DNA of 64,000 nucleotides, taken from Saccharopolyspora galaxeae. GTDB lineage: Bacteria; Actinomycetota; Actinomycetes; Mycobacteriales; Pseudonocardiaceae. How positions within the stretch are numbered: position 1 is the first letter of the stretch; each line of letters begins with the position of its first letter. The notes below the pieces were generated by a model. The model was not told where the DNA came from, ran no database searches, and saw only the letters and a program-made list of their open reading frames with translations. This document shows, in pieces, positions 1 through 7,732 of this stretch. A program made the position numbers and the translations under genes. Location of the stretch: assembly GCF_016526145.1 (NCBI RefSeq), contig NZ_JADDUE010000002.1, forward strand, positions 654,681 to 718,680. The letters run 5' to 3'.

Positions 1-390
1 CAGGAGTTCGGGCTGTCCTACATCTTCATCGCGCACGACCTGGGCGTGGTGCGGCACCTGTCGGACCGGGTCGGGGTGATGTACCTGGGGCAGATGGTCG
101 AGGTCGGCACCGAGGAGCAGATCTACGAGCACCCGCAGCACCCGTACACCCAGGCGCTGCTTTCGTCGGTGCCGGTCCCGGATCCGCAGCTGCGGGGCAA
201 GCGGGAGGTCATCCGGCTCAGCGGGGACGTGCCGAGCCCGGCCGATCCGCCGTCGGGCTGCCGGTTCCGCACCCGGTGCTGGAAGGCGCAGGACATCTGC
301 GCCGAACAGGCGCCGGAACTGAAGGTCCGGCTGGGCGAGCACCCCGCGGCCTGCCACTTCGCGGAGGAGCGGCCGCAGGTGCTCGCGTGA
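1..390 (+). CDS. Oligopeptide/dipeptide ABC transporter ATPase, C-terminal part
   Basis: The 5' end lies outside the window; the reading frame is open from base 1. The visible part starts just before the H-loop (IFIAHDLGVV, the switch histidine after Walker B) and runs into the D-L-S-D-R region and the 'QIYEHPQHPYTQALL' stretch typical of OppD/OppF/DppF ATPases. The C-terminal Cys-rich oligopeptide-transporter domain is intact (CRFRTRCW...CAEQ...ACHF), which in this family can bind an Fe-S cluster or metal. It would energise peptide or nickel import at the cytoplasmic face of the membrane. Permease and binding-protein genes should lie upstream. Subfamily (OppF versus DppF) cannot be decided from the tail alone. 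Confidence 0.9.
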   Translation, partial: QEFGLSYIFIAHDLGVVRHLSDRVGVMYLGQMVEVGTEEQIYEHPQHPYTQALLSSVPVPDPQLRGKREVIRLSGDVPSPADPPSGCRFRTRCWKAQDICAEQAPELKVRLGEHPAACHFAEERPQVLA

Positions 391-396
391 GCCGGG

Positions 397-424
397 CGTG
401 GGCGGGCCGCGCGGCCCGCCCACG
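397..424. terminator. Perfect 28-bp palindrome between convergent genes
   Basis: Two 14-bp arms (CGTGGGCGGGCCGC and its exact complement) abut with no spacer. The element fills the 35-bp gap between the ABC ATPase stop and the convergent methyltransferase stop. No U-tract follows, as is usual for actinobacterial terminators. Role as a bidirectional terminator is inferred from position and symmetry. Confidence 0.6.
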
Positions 425-425
425 G

Positions 426-1247
426 TCAGACCAGGTAGCCGACGCCGCCGTAGGCGTTGGCCAGCGCCGCCTCGTCCTCGTCGATCGTCCGGTCCGGCCG
501 CCACAGCGGCGACAACGTCAGGCCCGGATCGGCCAGCCGGTACCCGTCGAACAGCGACTCGATGTCCACGCGGTTGCGCCACGCCACCGGGGTCGGGGTC
601 CGGGCCATCACCTCGTGCGCGACCCGCACCTGCTCGTCGGTGGCCGAGACCTGCGAGATGTGCGAGATCGCCAGCCAGCTGCCCGCTGGGCTCGCGGCCC
701 GGTAGCGGGCCACCAGCTGCCTGGCCTCGGCGTCGTCCGGCACGAACGGCAGGATGGCGATCGCCAGCACCGCCAGCGGGCGGCCGAAGTCCAGCATGTC
801 CGCGACGCCGGGCGCGGCCAGCACGCTGTCCACGTCGCGCACGTCGGCCTGCGTGATCGTCACGTTCGGCTTGCCTTCGAGCATCCGCCTGGCGTGCGCC
901 ACCGCGACCGGTTCGTGGTCGACGTAGGCGACGCGAGCGCGCGGGTTCGACCAGTGCGCGATCTCGTGCACGTTGCCGACGGTGGGGATGCCCGAACCGA
1001 GGTCGAGGAACTGGTCGATGCCCTGCGCGAGCAGGAACCGCACCGCCCGCCCCAGGAAGGCCCGGTTCGCCTGCGCGTAGGTCGCCGACTGCGGCAGCAC
1101 GCGCAGCGCGTCGTCGGCGGCATCCCGATCGACCGCGAAGTGCGCCGAACCGCCCAGGTAGTAGTCGTACATCCGCGCGGAGTTGGGCCGGTCGGTGTCC
1201 GGCACCTCCGGCAGCGTGGTGAACCGCTCTCGATCACTCTCGACCAT
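426..1247 (-). CDS. SAM-dependent methyltransferase, DUF574 (SAV2177-like) family
   Basis: 273 aa. The N-terminal family signature 'RPNSARMYDYYLGGSAHFAVDR' (cut here: RPNSARMYDYYLGG) is followed by the SAM-binding motif FLDLGSGIPT and an acidic strand end (YVDHEP). Methyltransferases of this type (Pfam Methyltransf_19) are greatly expanded in actinomycetes and mostly uncharacterised; substrates are unknown. The ATG at 1247 gives a normal family length. It is separated by 150 bp, including a dispersed palindrome, from the next minus-strand gene, so it probably has its own promoter. Confidence 0.85.
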   Translation of the reverse strand: MVESDRERFTTLPEVPDTDRPNSARMYDYYLGGSAHFAVDRDAADDALRVLPQSATYAQANRAFLGRAVRFLLAQGIDQFLDLGSGIPTVGNVHEIAHWSNPRARVAYVDHEPVAVAHARRMLEGKPNVTITQADVRDVDSVLAAPGVADMLDFGRPLAVLAIAILPFVPDDAEARQLVARYRAASPAGSWLAISHISQVSATDEQVRVAHEVMARTPTPVAWRNRVDIESLFDGYRLADPGLTLSPLWRPDRTIDEDEAALANAYGGVGYLV

Positions 1248-1320
1248 GCTGTTGATGGTGCAACAACGGGCGGTCGATGACCATGGGTATTCGCGCCCGC
1301 CGCCCGCCCGCCGTGCGCTG

Positions 1321-1368
1321 GTGAACGGACCGCCGGTTCCACTCCGGTTGGCCGAACGGCCCGTTCAC
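1321..1368. repeat. Dispersed nested palindrome, copy A (diverged)
   Basis: Outer arms GTGAACGGACCG and CGGCCCGTTCAC pair at 11 of 12 positions, with an inner CCGGTT/GGCCG segment. It is related to the 51-bp elements at 35964, 50036, 58197 and 58261. It lies 29 bp past the stop of the peptidase gene (minus strand), consistent with a terminator role. Confidence 0.6.
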
Positions 1369-1396
1369 CCCTGGTCGAACTGCGGTCCCGCGTCCA

Positions 1397-2872
1397 CTAG
1401 GGACGGTCGTTGCGGACGAATTCGGCGAGGTCGGCGGATTGCTGCACCCGCGACGGCTCGTGCACGTACATCATGTGGCCCGCGTCGTAGTAGCGGACCT
1501 CGATGTTCTCCCGCAGCTCTTCCGGAATCGGCAGCCGCGCGAGCACGTGCTCGGCCGCGAAGTACGGCGTGGCGCCATCGGTGTAGCCGGCACCGACGTG
1601 CACCCGCAGGTGCGGGTTGGCGCGCATCGCCGAACCCAGCCTGTCCACGACCGATACTGCGGCGCCCTCGAACTCCTTGTACGACCACGGCTGCACGCGG
1701 CTGGTGAGCAGCTCGTACGGCAGGTCGTTGACGTACTCCAGCTCTTCGCGCACGTAGTGGTTGATCGCCGCCGAGTAGGCACCGATGATGCCGGACACGC
1801 TCGGGTCGTCGGTGAACCGTTCGCCCGCCGCGTCGGCTTCCCACCCGAGGAAGCGCCCGTCCATTCGGCCGACCGTGCGGCGCTGGTCGCGCAGCAGCTC
1901 GGTGAAGAACCGCAGGTGCTCGATGCGCAGGTCGACGCGGTCCACGTAGTCCTCGGACAGGCCGGTGAGTTCCGCGGTGCGCCGCACGATGTCCGCGCGT
2001 TCGGCCGCGGACAGCCGCGCGCCCCGCGCCAGCGCCCACGCGTAGTCGCCGGAGGCGAACTTCTCCGCTTCGTCCAGCACTTCGCGAAGCGGGCGGTCGC
2101 CGTGCTTGCCGTGGTGGTGCGCGATGGCGGCGTAGGTCGGCAGGTACAGCCAGTACGGCAGATCGTTGCCTTCTGTGAACCGGATAGTGCCCATGTCCAG
2201 CACCGACGAGATCAGCAGCAGCCCGTTGAGGTACAGCCCGTGCCGGTCCTGCAGGTGCTCGGCGAGCGCCGCGGCGCGCAGCGTGCCGTAGGACTCACCG
2301 GCGAGGTACTTCGGCGACATCCACCGCCCGTTGCGCGAGGTCCACAACCGGATGATCTCGCCGACGGATTCGATGTCGGCCTTGTAGCCGTGGAAACCGC
2401 CGGGGTCGCCGCCTTCGACGGCGCGGGAGAAACCGGTGGAGACCGGGTCGATGAACACCAGGTCGCTGTGCGCCAGCAGCGTCTGCTCGTTGTCGGCCAG
2501 CCCGTACGGCGGGGCTGCGGGCGAGCCCGCATCGCCGGAGAGCACCCGGCGCGGTCCGAGCACCCCGAGGTGCAGCCACACGCTGGCCGATCCGGGCCCG
2601 CCGTTGAACGCGAACGTCACCGGGCGCGGTTCGGCGCTGTCGGCGACGTAGGAGGTCAGGAAGACCTCGGCCTTCGGCTTGTGCCCTTCGAACTTGCCGT
2701 CGGTGTAGACCTCTTCGCGCAGCACGATGCGGCCGGTGGTGGCCGTGTAGGGCAGCTCCGCGCCGTTGGCGGTGATCGTGTGGTGCGTGCTGACGAGGTC
2801 GTCGACCGGCTCGGCCGGGGTGTTCGCGGGGGCCTGTTCGGAGTCGCCGGGTTTCGTTTCGCTGGCTGCCAT
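1397..2872 (-). CDS. Peptidase S10 family (serine carboxypeptidase-like) hydrolase
   Basis: 491 aa, no signal peptide. The serine carboxypeptidase architecture is complete: oxyanion motif FNGGPGS (residues 89-95), nucleophile elbow AGESYG with Ser194, acid TDGATPY (Asp432) and base DAGHM (His466). S10 enzymes remove C-terminal residues at acid pH; bacterial members often act on peptides or as acyl hydrolases. Absence of a signal peptide suggests a cytosolic enzyme. Start at ATG 2872 lies 58 bp from the divergent uracil-DNA glycosylase start, so the short gap must hold both promoters. Confidence 0.88.
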   Translation of the reverse strand: MAASETKPGDSEQAPANTPAEPVDDLVSTHHTITANGAELPYTATTGRIVLREEVYTDGKFEGHKPKAEVFLTSYVADSAEPRPVTFAFNGGPGSASVWLHLGVLGPRRVLSGDAGSPAAPPYGLADNEQTLLAHSDLVFIDPVSTGFSRAVEGGDPGGFHGYKADIESVGEIIRLWTSRNGRWMSPKYLAGESYGTLRAAALAEHLQDRHGLYLNGLLLISSVLDMGTIRFTEGNDLPYWLYLPTYAAIAHHHGKHGDRPLREVLDEAEKFASGDYAWALARGARLSAAERADIVRRTAELTGLSEDYVDRVDLRIEHLRFFTELLRDQRRTVGRMDGRFLGWEADAAGERFTDDPSVSGIIGAYSAAINHYVREELEYVNDLPYELLTSRVQPWSYKEFEGAAVSVVDRLGSAMRANPHLRVHVGAGYTDGATPYFAAEHVLARLPIPEELRENIEVRYYDAGHMMYVHEPSRVQQSADLAEFVRNDRP

Positions 2873-2930
2873 ATCCGCACCCTACGTGCCGCGTACCGCA
2901 GCTCCGCGGTGTTTCTGCCACCGTGGGCTG

Positions 2931-3692
2931 GTGATCTCCGAACTGATCGAGCATCCCGTCGAAGACCCCGCCACCGCGGCCGCAGGCACCACCGCGATCG
3001 GCGAGCTGGACGAGCGGGTCGCCCGCTGCACGGCCTGCCCGCGGCTGGTCGAGTGGCGCGAACGGGTCGCGCGGGAGAAGCGGGCGGCGTTCCGCGACGA
3101 GACCTACTGGGGCCGTCCGGTTCCGGGTTTCGGACCGCCGGACGCGGCGATCTCGATCGTCGGTCTCGCCCCCGCCGCGCACGGCGCGAACCGCACCGGC
3201 CGGATGTTCACCGGTGACCGTTCCGGCGATGTGCTCTACCAGGCGATGTACGACGTCGGCCTCGCATCGCAGCCGCACGCCTACGGCCTCGGCGACGGTT
3301 TGACGTTGTACGGCACCAGAATCACGTCGCCGGTGCACTGCGCGCCGCCCGCGAACAAGCCCACCACCGGTGAGCGCGACACGTGCCGCAGCTGGCTTTC
3401 CCACGAGTTCGTGCTGCTGCGGAACACGCTGCGAGTCGTCGTGGTGCTGGGCGGTTTCGGCTGGCAGGCCCTGCTGCCGGTACTGCGCGACGCGGTGTGG
3501 CAGGTGCCCTCGCCGCAGCCGAAGTTCGGCCACGCCGCGCACGCCGAACTACCCGCCACCGACGGCGGAGCGGACCTGCACCTGCTCGGCTGCTACCACG
3601 TCAGCCAGCAGAACACCTTCACCGGCAAGCTCACTCCGGCGATGCTGCGGGAGGTCCTGGAGCAGGCGAAGGGCCTGGCAGGCGTGAAGTGA
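2931..3692 (+). CDS. Uracil-DNA glycosylase, family 5 (UdgB type)
   Basis: 253 aa from GTG 2931, chosen because upstream in-frame sequence overlaps the divergent peptidase gene. Cys33 and Cys36 (CTACPRL) start the 4Fe-4S ligand set; further cysteines lie in HCAPP and DTCRSW. Motif A is GLAPAAHGANRTGRMFTGD, where family 5 enzymes lack the polar Asp/Asn of classical UDG. The distal motif GCYHVSQQNTFTGKL is the family 5 version of HPSPLS. Such enzymes excise uracil and other deaminated bases, which suits a high-GC genome prone to cytosine deamination. Monocistronic by layout. Confidence 0.9.
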   Translation: MISELIEHPVEDPATAAAGTTAIGELDERVARCTACPRLVEWRERVAREKRAAFRDETYWGRPVPGFGPPDAAISIVGLAPAAHGANRTGRMFTGDRSGDVLYQAMYDVGLASQPHAYGLGDGLTLYGTRITSPVHCAPPANKPTTGERDTCRSWLSHEFVLLRNTLRVVVVLGGFGWQALLPVLRDAVWQVPSPQPKFGHAAHAELPATDGGADLHLLGCYHVSQQNTFTGKLTPAMLREVLEQAKGLAGVK

Positions 3693-3876
3693 CCTTCGCT
3701 CGGGCATAACGCTTGCCGTTATGAACGCCGAACGTTTACCAAGTCGTGTGCCATCCGTCGCCGACAAGGAGACCGAGCGCGGGATGGCAACGGCGTCGTT
3801 CGTAGGTTCTTGCCTCGAACGTCCAGCGGGCTATGCGTAAGCTCGCCGTCCTTTGACGGTCAGCCGCGTTCCTGAC

Positions 3877-4419
3877 TTACTCACCGGTCGTGCCGTCGAT
3901 GAGTTCTCGCGCCACGTCCAGTTGCCCTACGTGACGCGCGTACTCCTGGAGAAGGTGGAACAAGATTCTCCCCAGAGATGGGGCTTGCTCTGGATCGTGG
4001 AACCGGCCGCCGATGTCGGCCCGATCGTCGAGAGTCGCCTCAGAGACCAGTGTCCGCGAGCGTTCGACTTCGTCGCGGTACGCGGTCAGGACCGCAGTCG
4101 TGGACTCCGACGTTGCCGCCCACCCCGACTCGTCGCCGCCGGGAAGGTAGGGGGGCACGTCTTCGGCTGCGAACCCCCACCTGAGCCAGCGCCGTTCGAC
4201 CATGCCGAGATGCTTGATGAGTTGCAGTGGCGACCACCCCAGCGGTTCCACAGGGGTTCTCATTTGTGCTTCTGACAGCCCGGAAATCTTGCGAAGGAGC
4301 CGGTCGCGATACCAGTCGAGGTAGCCGATGAGCAGGTGATGAGTGTTCCGCGTCGTGGCGGGAGGATCGCCCATCTCGCCGAGAAGGGCCGGGGGATCGG
4401 GTTGGTTGGTTGCCTCCAT
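3877..4419 (-). CDS. DinB-like / DUF664 family protein
   Basis: About 180 aa from ATG 4419 (an upstream ATG at 4461 adds 14 residues unlike the family). The sequence shows the four-helix DinB fold pattern with spaced histidines that bind metal: HLLIGYLDWYRDRLL, LIKHLGMVERRW and LLQEYARHVGQLD. Actinobacterial DinB/DUF664 proteins include mycothiol-dependent S-transferases; the mca gene at 39.6 kb shows that mycothiol is present in this organism. The actual substrate is unknown. Flanking gaps of 180-230 bp show no operon partner. Confidence 0.85.
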   Translation of the reverse strand: MEATNQPDPPALLGEMGDPPATTRNTHHLLIGYLDWYRDRLLRKISGLSEAQMRTPVEPLGWSPLQLIKHLGMVERRWLRWGFAAEDVPPYLPGGDESGWAATSESTTAVLTAYRDEVERSRTLVSEATLDDRADIGGRFHDPEQAPSLGRILFHLLQEYARHVGQLDVARELIDGTTGE

Positions 4420-4648
4420 GTTCGTGAACTTAGCTAGAGCGGCAGACAGCCGAGCCGACACAACATCGGAACTGCATGCTGCGAAGCGTGCTGCGGCAGG
4501 CGAAGGAGCCGGCGGGGCTGAGGTGACGCCGGACCCCTAGCGCCGGGACGGTGCTGGAGGTGGTGGCGGTCGAGCTTGCGCGAGGATGTCGAATGCCGCT
4601 TGCGCTGTCGGTCGGCTTGCACAACCCGATGAGACCGACCGCGACCGG

Positions 4649-5092
4649 TTACCGCAGGTAGGTCCGGTCCTGGAAGTCGTCATCCCCGGTGTCGTCCGCC
4701 TGAAACCGAGGTGGTGGGCCAGTCTTGGCGTCTTCCCCCGGAGTCGCCACGTGTCCGGTTCCGGCCTTCATCAGGTGCTGGAACTGCCCGAACTGGTCAC
4801 CCAGCAGCGGTTCGGCGACCTCGTCGAGCTGCTCGGCGGCGTTGCGGGTCGCTTCCCGAATCGTCGACAAGATCGTCTTCTGGAGCACCACGTGCGACTG
4901 GCGAGCCGCTTGTGCGTCCAACTGGAGGTCCAGCACTGCACCCGAGGATGCCGCGGTGACAGTTACCGAGCGATCCGCGCTGGTCGCCGTGCCGCGCACG
5001 TTCTCCACGGCGGATTGCAGCTCGTCGGCCTTCGCGGCCTGTTCTTGCACGTTGCGCATCAGCTGTTCCATGCGCTCGGAGATCTCGGACAT
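4649..5092 (-). CDS. YbaB/EbfC-like DNA-binding family protein (ESX-associated type)
   Basis: 147 aa. The N-terminal coiled coil (MSEISERMEQLMRNVQEQAA) followed by a beta segment 'VTVTAASSGAVLDLQL' and a helix ending 'EPLLGDQFGQFQHLM' fits the YbaB/EbfC fold. Actinobacteria encode many such proteins next to WXG100 and EspC-like genes, in contrast to the single nucleoid-associated YbaB beside recR. It is last in a four-gene minus-strand operon, 27 bp after the previous gene. Its job is unknown; a nucleic-acid-binding or chaperone-like role is inference. Confidence 0.75.
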   Translation of the reverse strand: MSEISERMEQLMRNVQEQAAKADELQSAVENVRGTATSADRSVTVTAASSGAVLDLQLDAQAARQSHVVLQKTILSTIREATRNAAEQLDEVAEPLLGDQFGQFQHLMKAGTGHVATPGEDAKTGPPPRFQADDTGDDDFQDRTYLR

Positions 5093-5119
5093 CGATGATC
5101 TTCCCCCGTTCTTCTCGAA

Positions 5120-5758
5120 TCACCGAGCGAGAGCGTCGACGATTTGCTTGGCGTGCCAGCTCCCGATGTTCGGCGGCCATGCGCTCAAGACGACCCACGA
5201 ACCATCCGTGAAACGGATTTCCAACCGTGCTCGCGCCAAGAGCCGAGGACGGCGGCGAGCCATCGCGACCGCATCCCGAGACGCCGTCCACAACACGCTC
5301 ATCGGACCGCCTGACTCCCGTTGCCCCAGCAGCAGGAGACGTCGGTCGGAAACGGCCAGGTATGATTCCCGGACCTCTTTGGTGCTCTGTTGAACGGCGC
5401 GAGCGGCGGATCCACCCCGTCCTTCGCAGGTGCGCCCGCCGAACCACGATTCGGGGAAGTCCCTCGGACCCGCGGGGCCGGCGCCGAAGAGTGCGAACGG
5501 AGCGAGCAGTGCTCGGACCACTCCGCGCCGCGGGCGGCTTCTCCCCTCCGCGCGCTTGACGGCTGCACCCGCCCGGCCCGCGACCTCGCCGAGCTTGTCG
5601 TGCACCCGGTCGGCATCCGGTTCCGCGCCGCGAGACCCGCGGGTTACTCCGTAAGCCACCGTCGCCGGGCTCAATGCCAGCAGCGTTTCCTGGTTCTGCA
5701 GCGCTCGCTGAGCGGCGTCACCGTGGATCTTAAATGCGTTCAACAGCGGCATGGTCAC
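5120..5758 (-). CDS. Hypothetical protein with PH-like C-terminal domain
   Basis: 212 aa. The last 90 residues (ESYLAVSDRRLLLLGQ ... LEIRFTDGSWVVLSA ... AKQIVDALAR) look like a bacterial PH/GRAM-type beta barrel; the central 80 residues are Arg/Pro/Gly-rich with a short hydrophobic patch (LLAPFALFGAGPAG). The first codons overlap the stop of the preceding WXG-like gene by 4 bp (ATGA), so the two are translationally coupled. In ESX-associated cassettes such a partner could be a chaperone or immunity-like factor for the larger protein, but nothing in the sequence proves this. Confidence 0.65.
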   Translation of the reverse strand: MTMPLLNAFKIHGDAAQRALQNQETLLALSPATVAYGVTRGSRGAEPDADRVHDKLGEVAGRAGAAVKRAEGRSRPRRGVVRALLAPFALFGAGPAGPRDFPESWFGGRTCEGRGGSAARAVQQSTKEVRESYLAVSDRRLLLLGQRESGGPMSVLWTASRDAVAMARRRPRLLARARLEIRFTDGSWVVLSAWPPNIGSWHAKQIVDALAR

Positions 5759-6612
5759 TGACCTTGGTTCGGTTGCGGATTGATCTCGCCGGAACTGGAT
5801 TGAGCGTACTTGTAGACGTCCTTGCCGATGTTCGCTCCGAGCCCGGCCGCGCCGCCCGGAACCGGCTCGCCGATCGCCTGCCCGAGCGGTATCCGGGCCG
5901 GCGCCGTGTAGGCGGATTTCCCACCGCGCGCCAGGAGACCTTCGCGGCTGAACAGACTGGTCGACTTCTTCAGGTCCTTGAGTTCCTCGAAGCCCCGCTT
6001 GTAGGTGTCCAGGCCCCGCTTGAGCTGCTTCATCAGGTCATGCAGCCGGTCCATCAGCTTTGCCAGCTTTTCGACGATCTTCATGACCCGGGAGAACGCG
6101 CGCGCCGCGTTGGCAGCTGCCGCGGCTGCCCCCGCTGCCATCGACGCCCCTGCGCTGATCACGGCCAGAGCCAGGCTGATCAGCAGGTCCGCGATCAGGA
6201 ACATGAGCAGGTCGACGAGGATGTCCAGGATCAGGTTCGCGGCTTCGGCGCACCCTTGGGCGGCCTGCACGAGCAGCTCGGAGGTGTCGTCGAGGTTCTT
6301 GGCGACTTCGTCGAGGGTCGTGCCGATCTGTTCGAGCTTGGCGCCGAAGGCGTCGGACGCCGCACCCTTCCAGTGCTGCCGGGTCTGCGCGCCGTCCGAC
6401 CGCTGCTGCGAGGTGATCTCGCGGGTGCGCGAGGCGGCGTCGCGCCAAACTTCGGCCGCCCGCACCAGATCGTCCGGATCTCCGGAGACCATCTCGATGA
6501 CCTCGATGAACGGATCCGCCAAGGGCCGCACGATTGATCGGACCTCGCCGGGAAGTCCGTTGAGCAGGCTCTCCAGCTGGTTATTGACCTCGATCTTGCC
6601 TGGAGCGGTCAT
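5755..6612 (-). CDS. WXG100-superfamily-like protein with hydrophobic middle
   Basis: 285 aa. Residues about 40-140 form two long helices around a W-x-G-like turn (HWKGAASDAFGAKL), the hallmark of WXG100/PPE-like ESX substrates. Residues about 145-195 are strongly hydrophobic (ILVDLLMFLIADLLISLALAV then Ala-rich), followed by a lysine-rich coiled coil and a Gly/Pro-rich tail. Proteins of this plan are ESX substrates or membrane-active effectors in actinomycetes. No toxin domain is recognisable at the C-terminus. It is 13 bp downstream of the EspC-like gene and coupled to the next gene. Confidence 0.75.
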   Translation of the reverse strand: MTAPGKIEVNNQLESLLNGLPGEVRSIVRPLADPFIEVIEMVSGDPDDLVRAAEVWRDAASRTREITSQQRSDGAQTRQHWKGAASDAFGAKLEQIGTTLDEVAKNLDDTSELLVQAAQGCAEAANLILDILVDLLMFLIADLLISLALAVISAGASMAAGAAAAAANAARAFSRVMKIVEKLAKLMDRLHDLMKQLKRGLDTYKRGFEELKDLKKSTSLFSREGLLARGGKSAYTAPARIPLGQAIGEPVPGGAAGLGANIGKDVYKYAQSSSGEINPQPNQGQ

Positions 6613-6625
6613 CGCAGCCGGCCCC

Positions 6626-6952
6626 CTAGTCCAGCTCGTCGATGAGCTGGGCGAACTCGGCGACGAGCATGGTGTCGATCTGCTCGTACACCTCGCGGCA
6701 GCCGGCGACTAGACCGCCGAGGTCGCGCATCGCGTCGGCGCAGGCGCCCAGGCTCTCCAAACTGGACTGAACTCGCTGTTCGTAGCCGTCGAAGATCTCA
6801 CCGCTGCCCGGCATCAAACCGAAGCTCTCGCGGCCGACGCTGGCTTGCTCGAGCTTCTGCACGATCTTGTCGAAGTCCGCGGCATGCCGCTGCGAGGCGC
6901 GGTCGAACTCGGTAAGCGCTCCCAAGTCGACGTCGATCTGCTGACCTTCCAT
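6626..6952 (-). CDS. EspC-like small ESX-associated protein
   Basis: 108 aa, almost wholly alpha-helical and acidic, with the pattern of the EspC/WXG100-like family: an N-terminal helix (LTEFDRASQRHAADFDKIVQ), a break with Gly-Ser-Gly, then a second long amphipathic helix. No canonical W-x-G is present. In mycobacteria, EspC-like proteins are co-secreted with larger partners through type VII systems. It opens the operon; the ESX core genes (EccC, EccD, MycP) are not in this window, so secretion would depend on machinery elsewhere. Confidence 0.7.
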   Translation of the reverse strand: MEGQQIDVDLGALTEFDRASQRHAADFDKIVQKLEQASVGRESFGLMPGSGEIFDGYEQRVQSSLESLGACADAMRDLGGLVAGCREVYEQIDTMLVAEFAQLIDELD

Positions 6953-7732
6953 GGATCCCCCTTGTCCGTCAGCCGCGTAACAATCACCCGTGCGAGTGAT
7001 GTTGCAGTCTAGGGCGGCCTTGCACCGGACGTCCGGCCTTCCACGAGTTCGGCTCTTCGGTTACCTCCCGAGCTGGTCTCGATCGGCTTCAGGTAGCGGC
7101 GTGAGCAAGCGAAACAGCAGCGGCGACGCGGCGGTGTAAACGCTTTCCGGCTCGTCGGCGACGGTGCGTGTCGGCCGCGAACAGGCCAGTCGCGATTGCA
7201 AGATCAGTAGGATCGTGCTGCGCGGGATATCCGCGAGGGGATGCCGGGAGGCGGTCGGTGGAAATCTTCGCTGATCGACGCATCGAGATTCGCGCATTGC
7301 CGGAGTTGGGGATGTGACGAACAGCAAATCTCCTCGGCGGTTCGCGGAATCCGTTTGAAATGTCCCGGGCGCCGGGCTCGTCCGGCACACGGACCGCCGG
7401 TGATCGCCGGGCGGTAACCCCGTCGCGATTGTCCGAGTGCGCATCGAGTTCCTGTTCCGCAGCGTTGCTGAATCGTGTCGAGCAGCGGCGGAAAGTCGTC
7501 ATAGCGGCGGTTCGGCCGAAGATGCTGCGGTGAGTTGGCACGGCAGCCGCAAAAGTCGGTAGGGTGGCCGCACCGACACCCCTCGAGCAGCGTTGCGGCT
7601 CGCCTTTCGATGAGCACCGAGCGCATGCGCGCGCGCACGATCCGTGATGCGTGATCACCGCCACGCGCGACTGGCGTCACATTAAGGGGGTGTGCGAGCC
7701 ATGTCGCGCTTCAGTGGTGCGACCATAGCGGC
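6953..7732. other. 780-bp stretch without a convincing gene
   Basis: Base composition is visibly less GC-biased at third positions than the neighbours in every frame. Minus-strand open frames here (within 7061-7680) are rich in Arg/Cys/Ser and lack GC3 bias, so I do not call them. The region must carry the promoters for the ESX-like operon (leftward) and for ndh (rightward). It may be a decayed gene remnant, but no recognisable motif survives. Confidence 0.5.

Noticed and set aside
4419..4648. Small frames of 62-65 codons between the DinB-like and YbaB-like genes
   Set aside because: Weak coding bias and no motif; probably non-coding 3' region of the ESX-like operon and leader of the DinB-like gene.
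7061..7680. Overlapping minus-strand frames of 127-191 codons
   Set aside because: No GC3 bias, composition rich in Arg/Cys/Ser/Thr, no ribosome binding site with good spacing and no recognisable motif.
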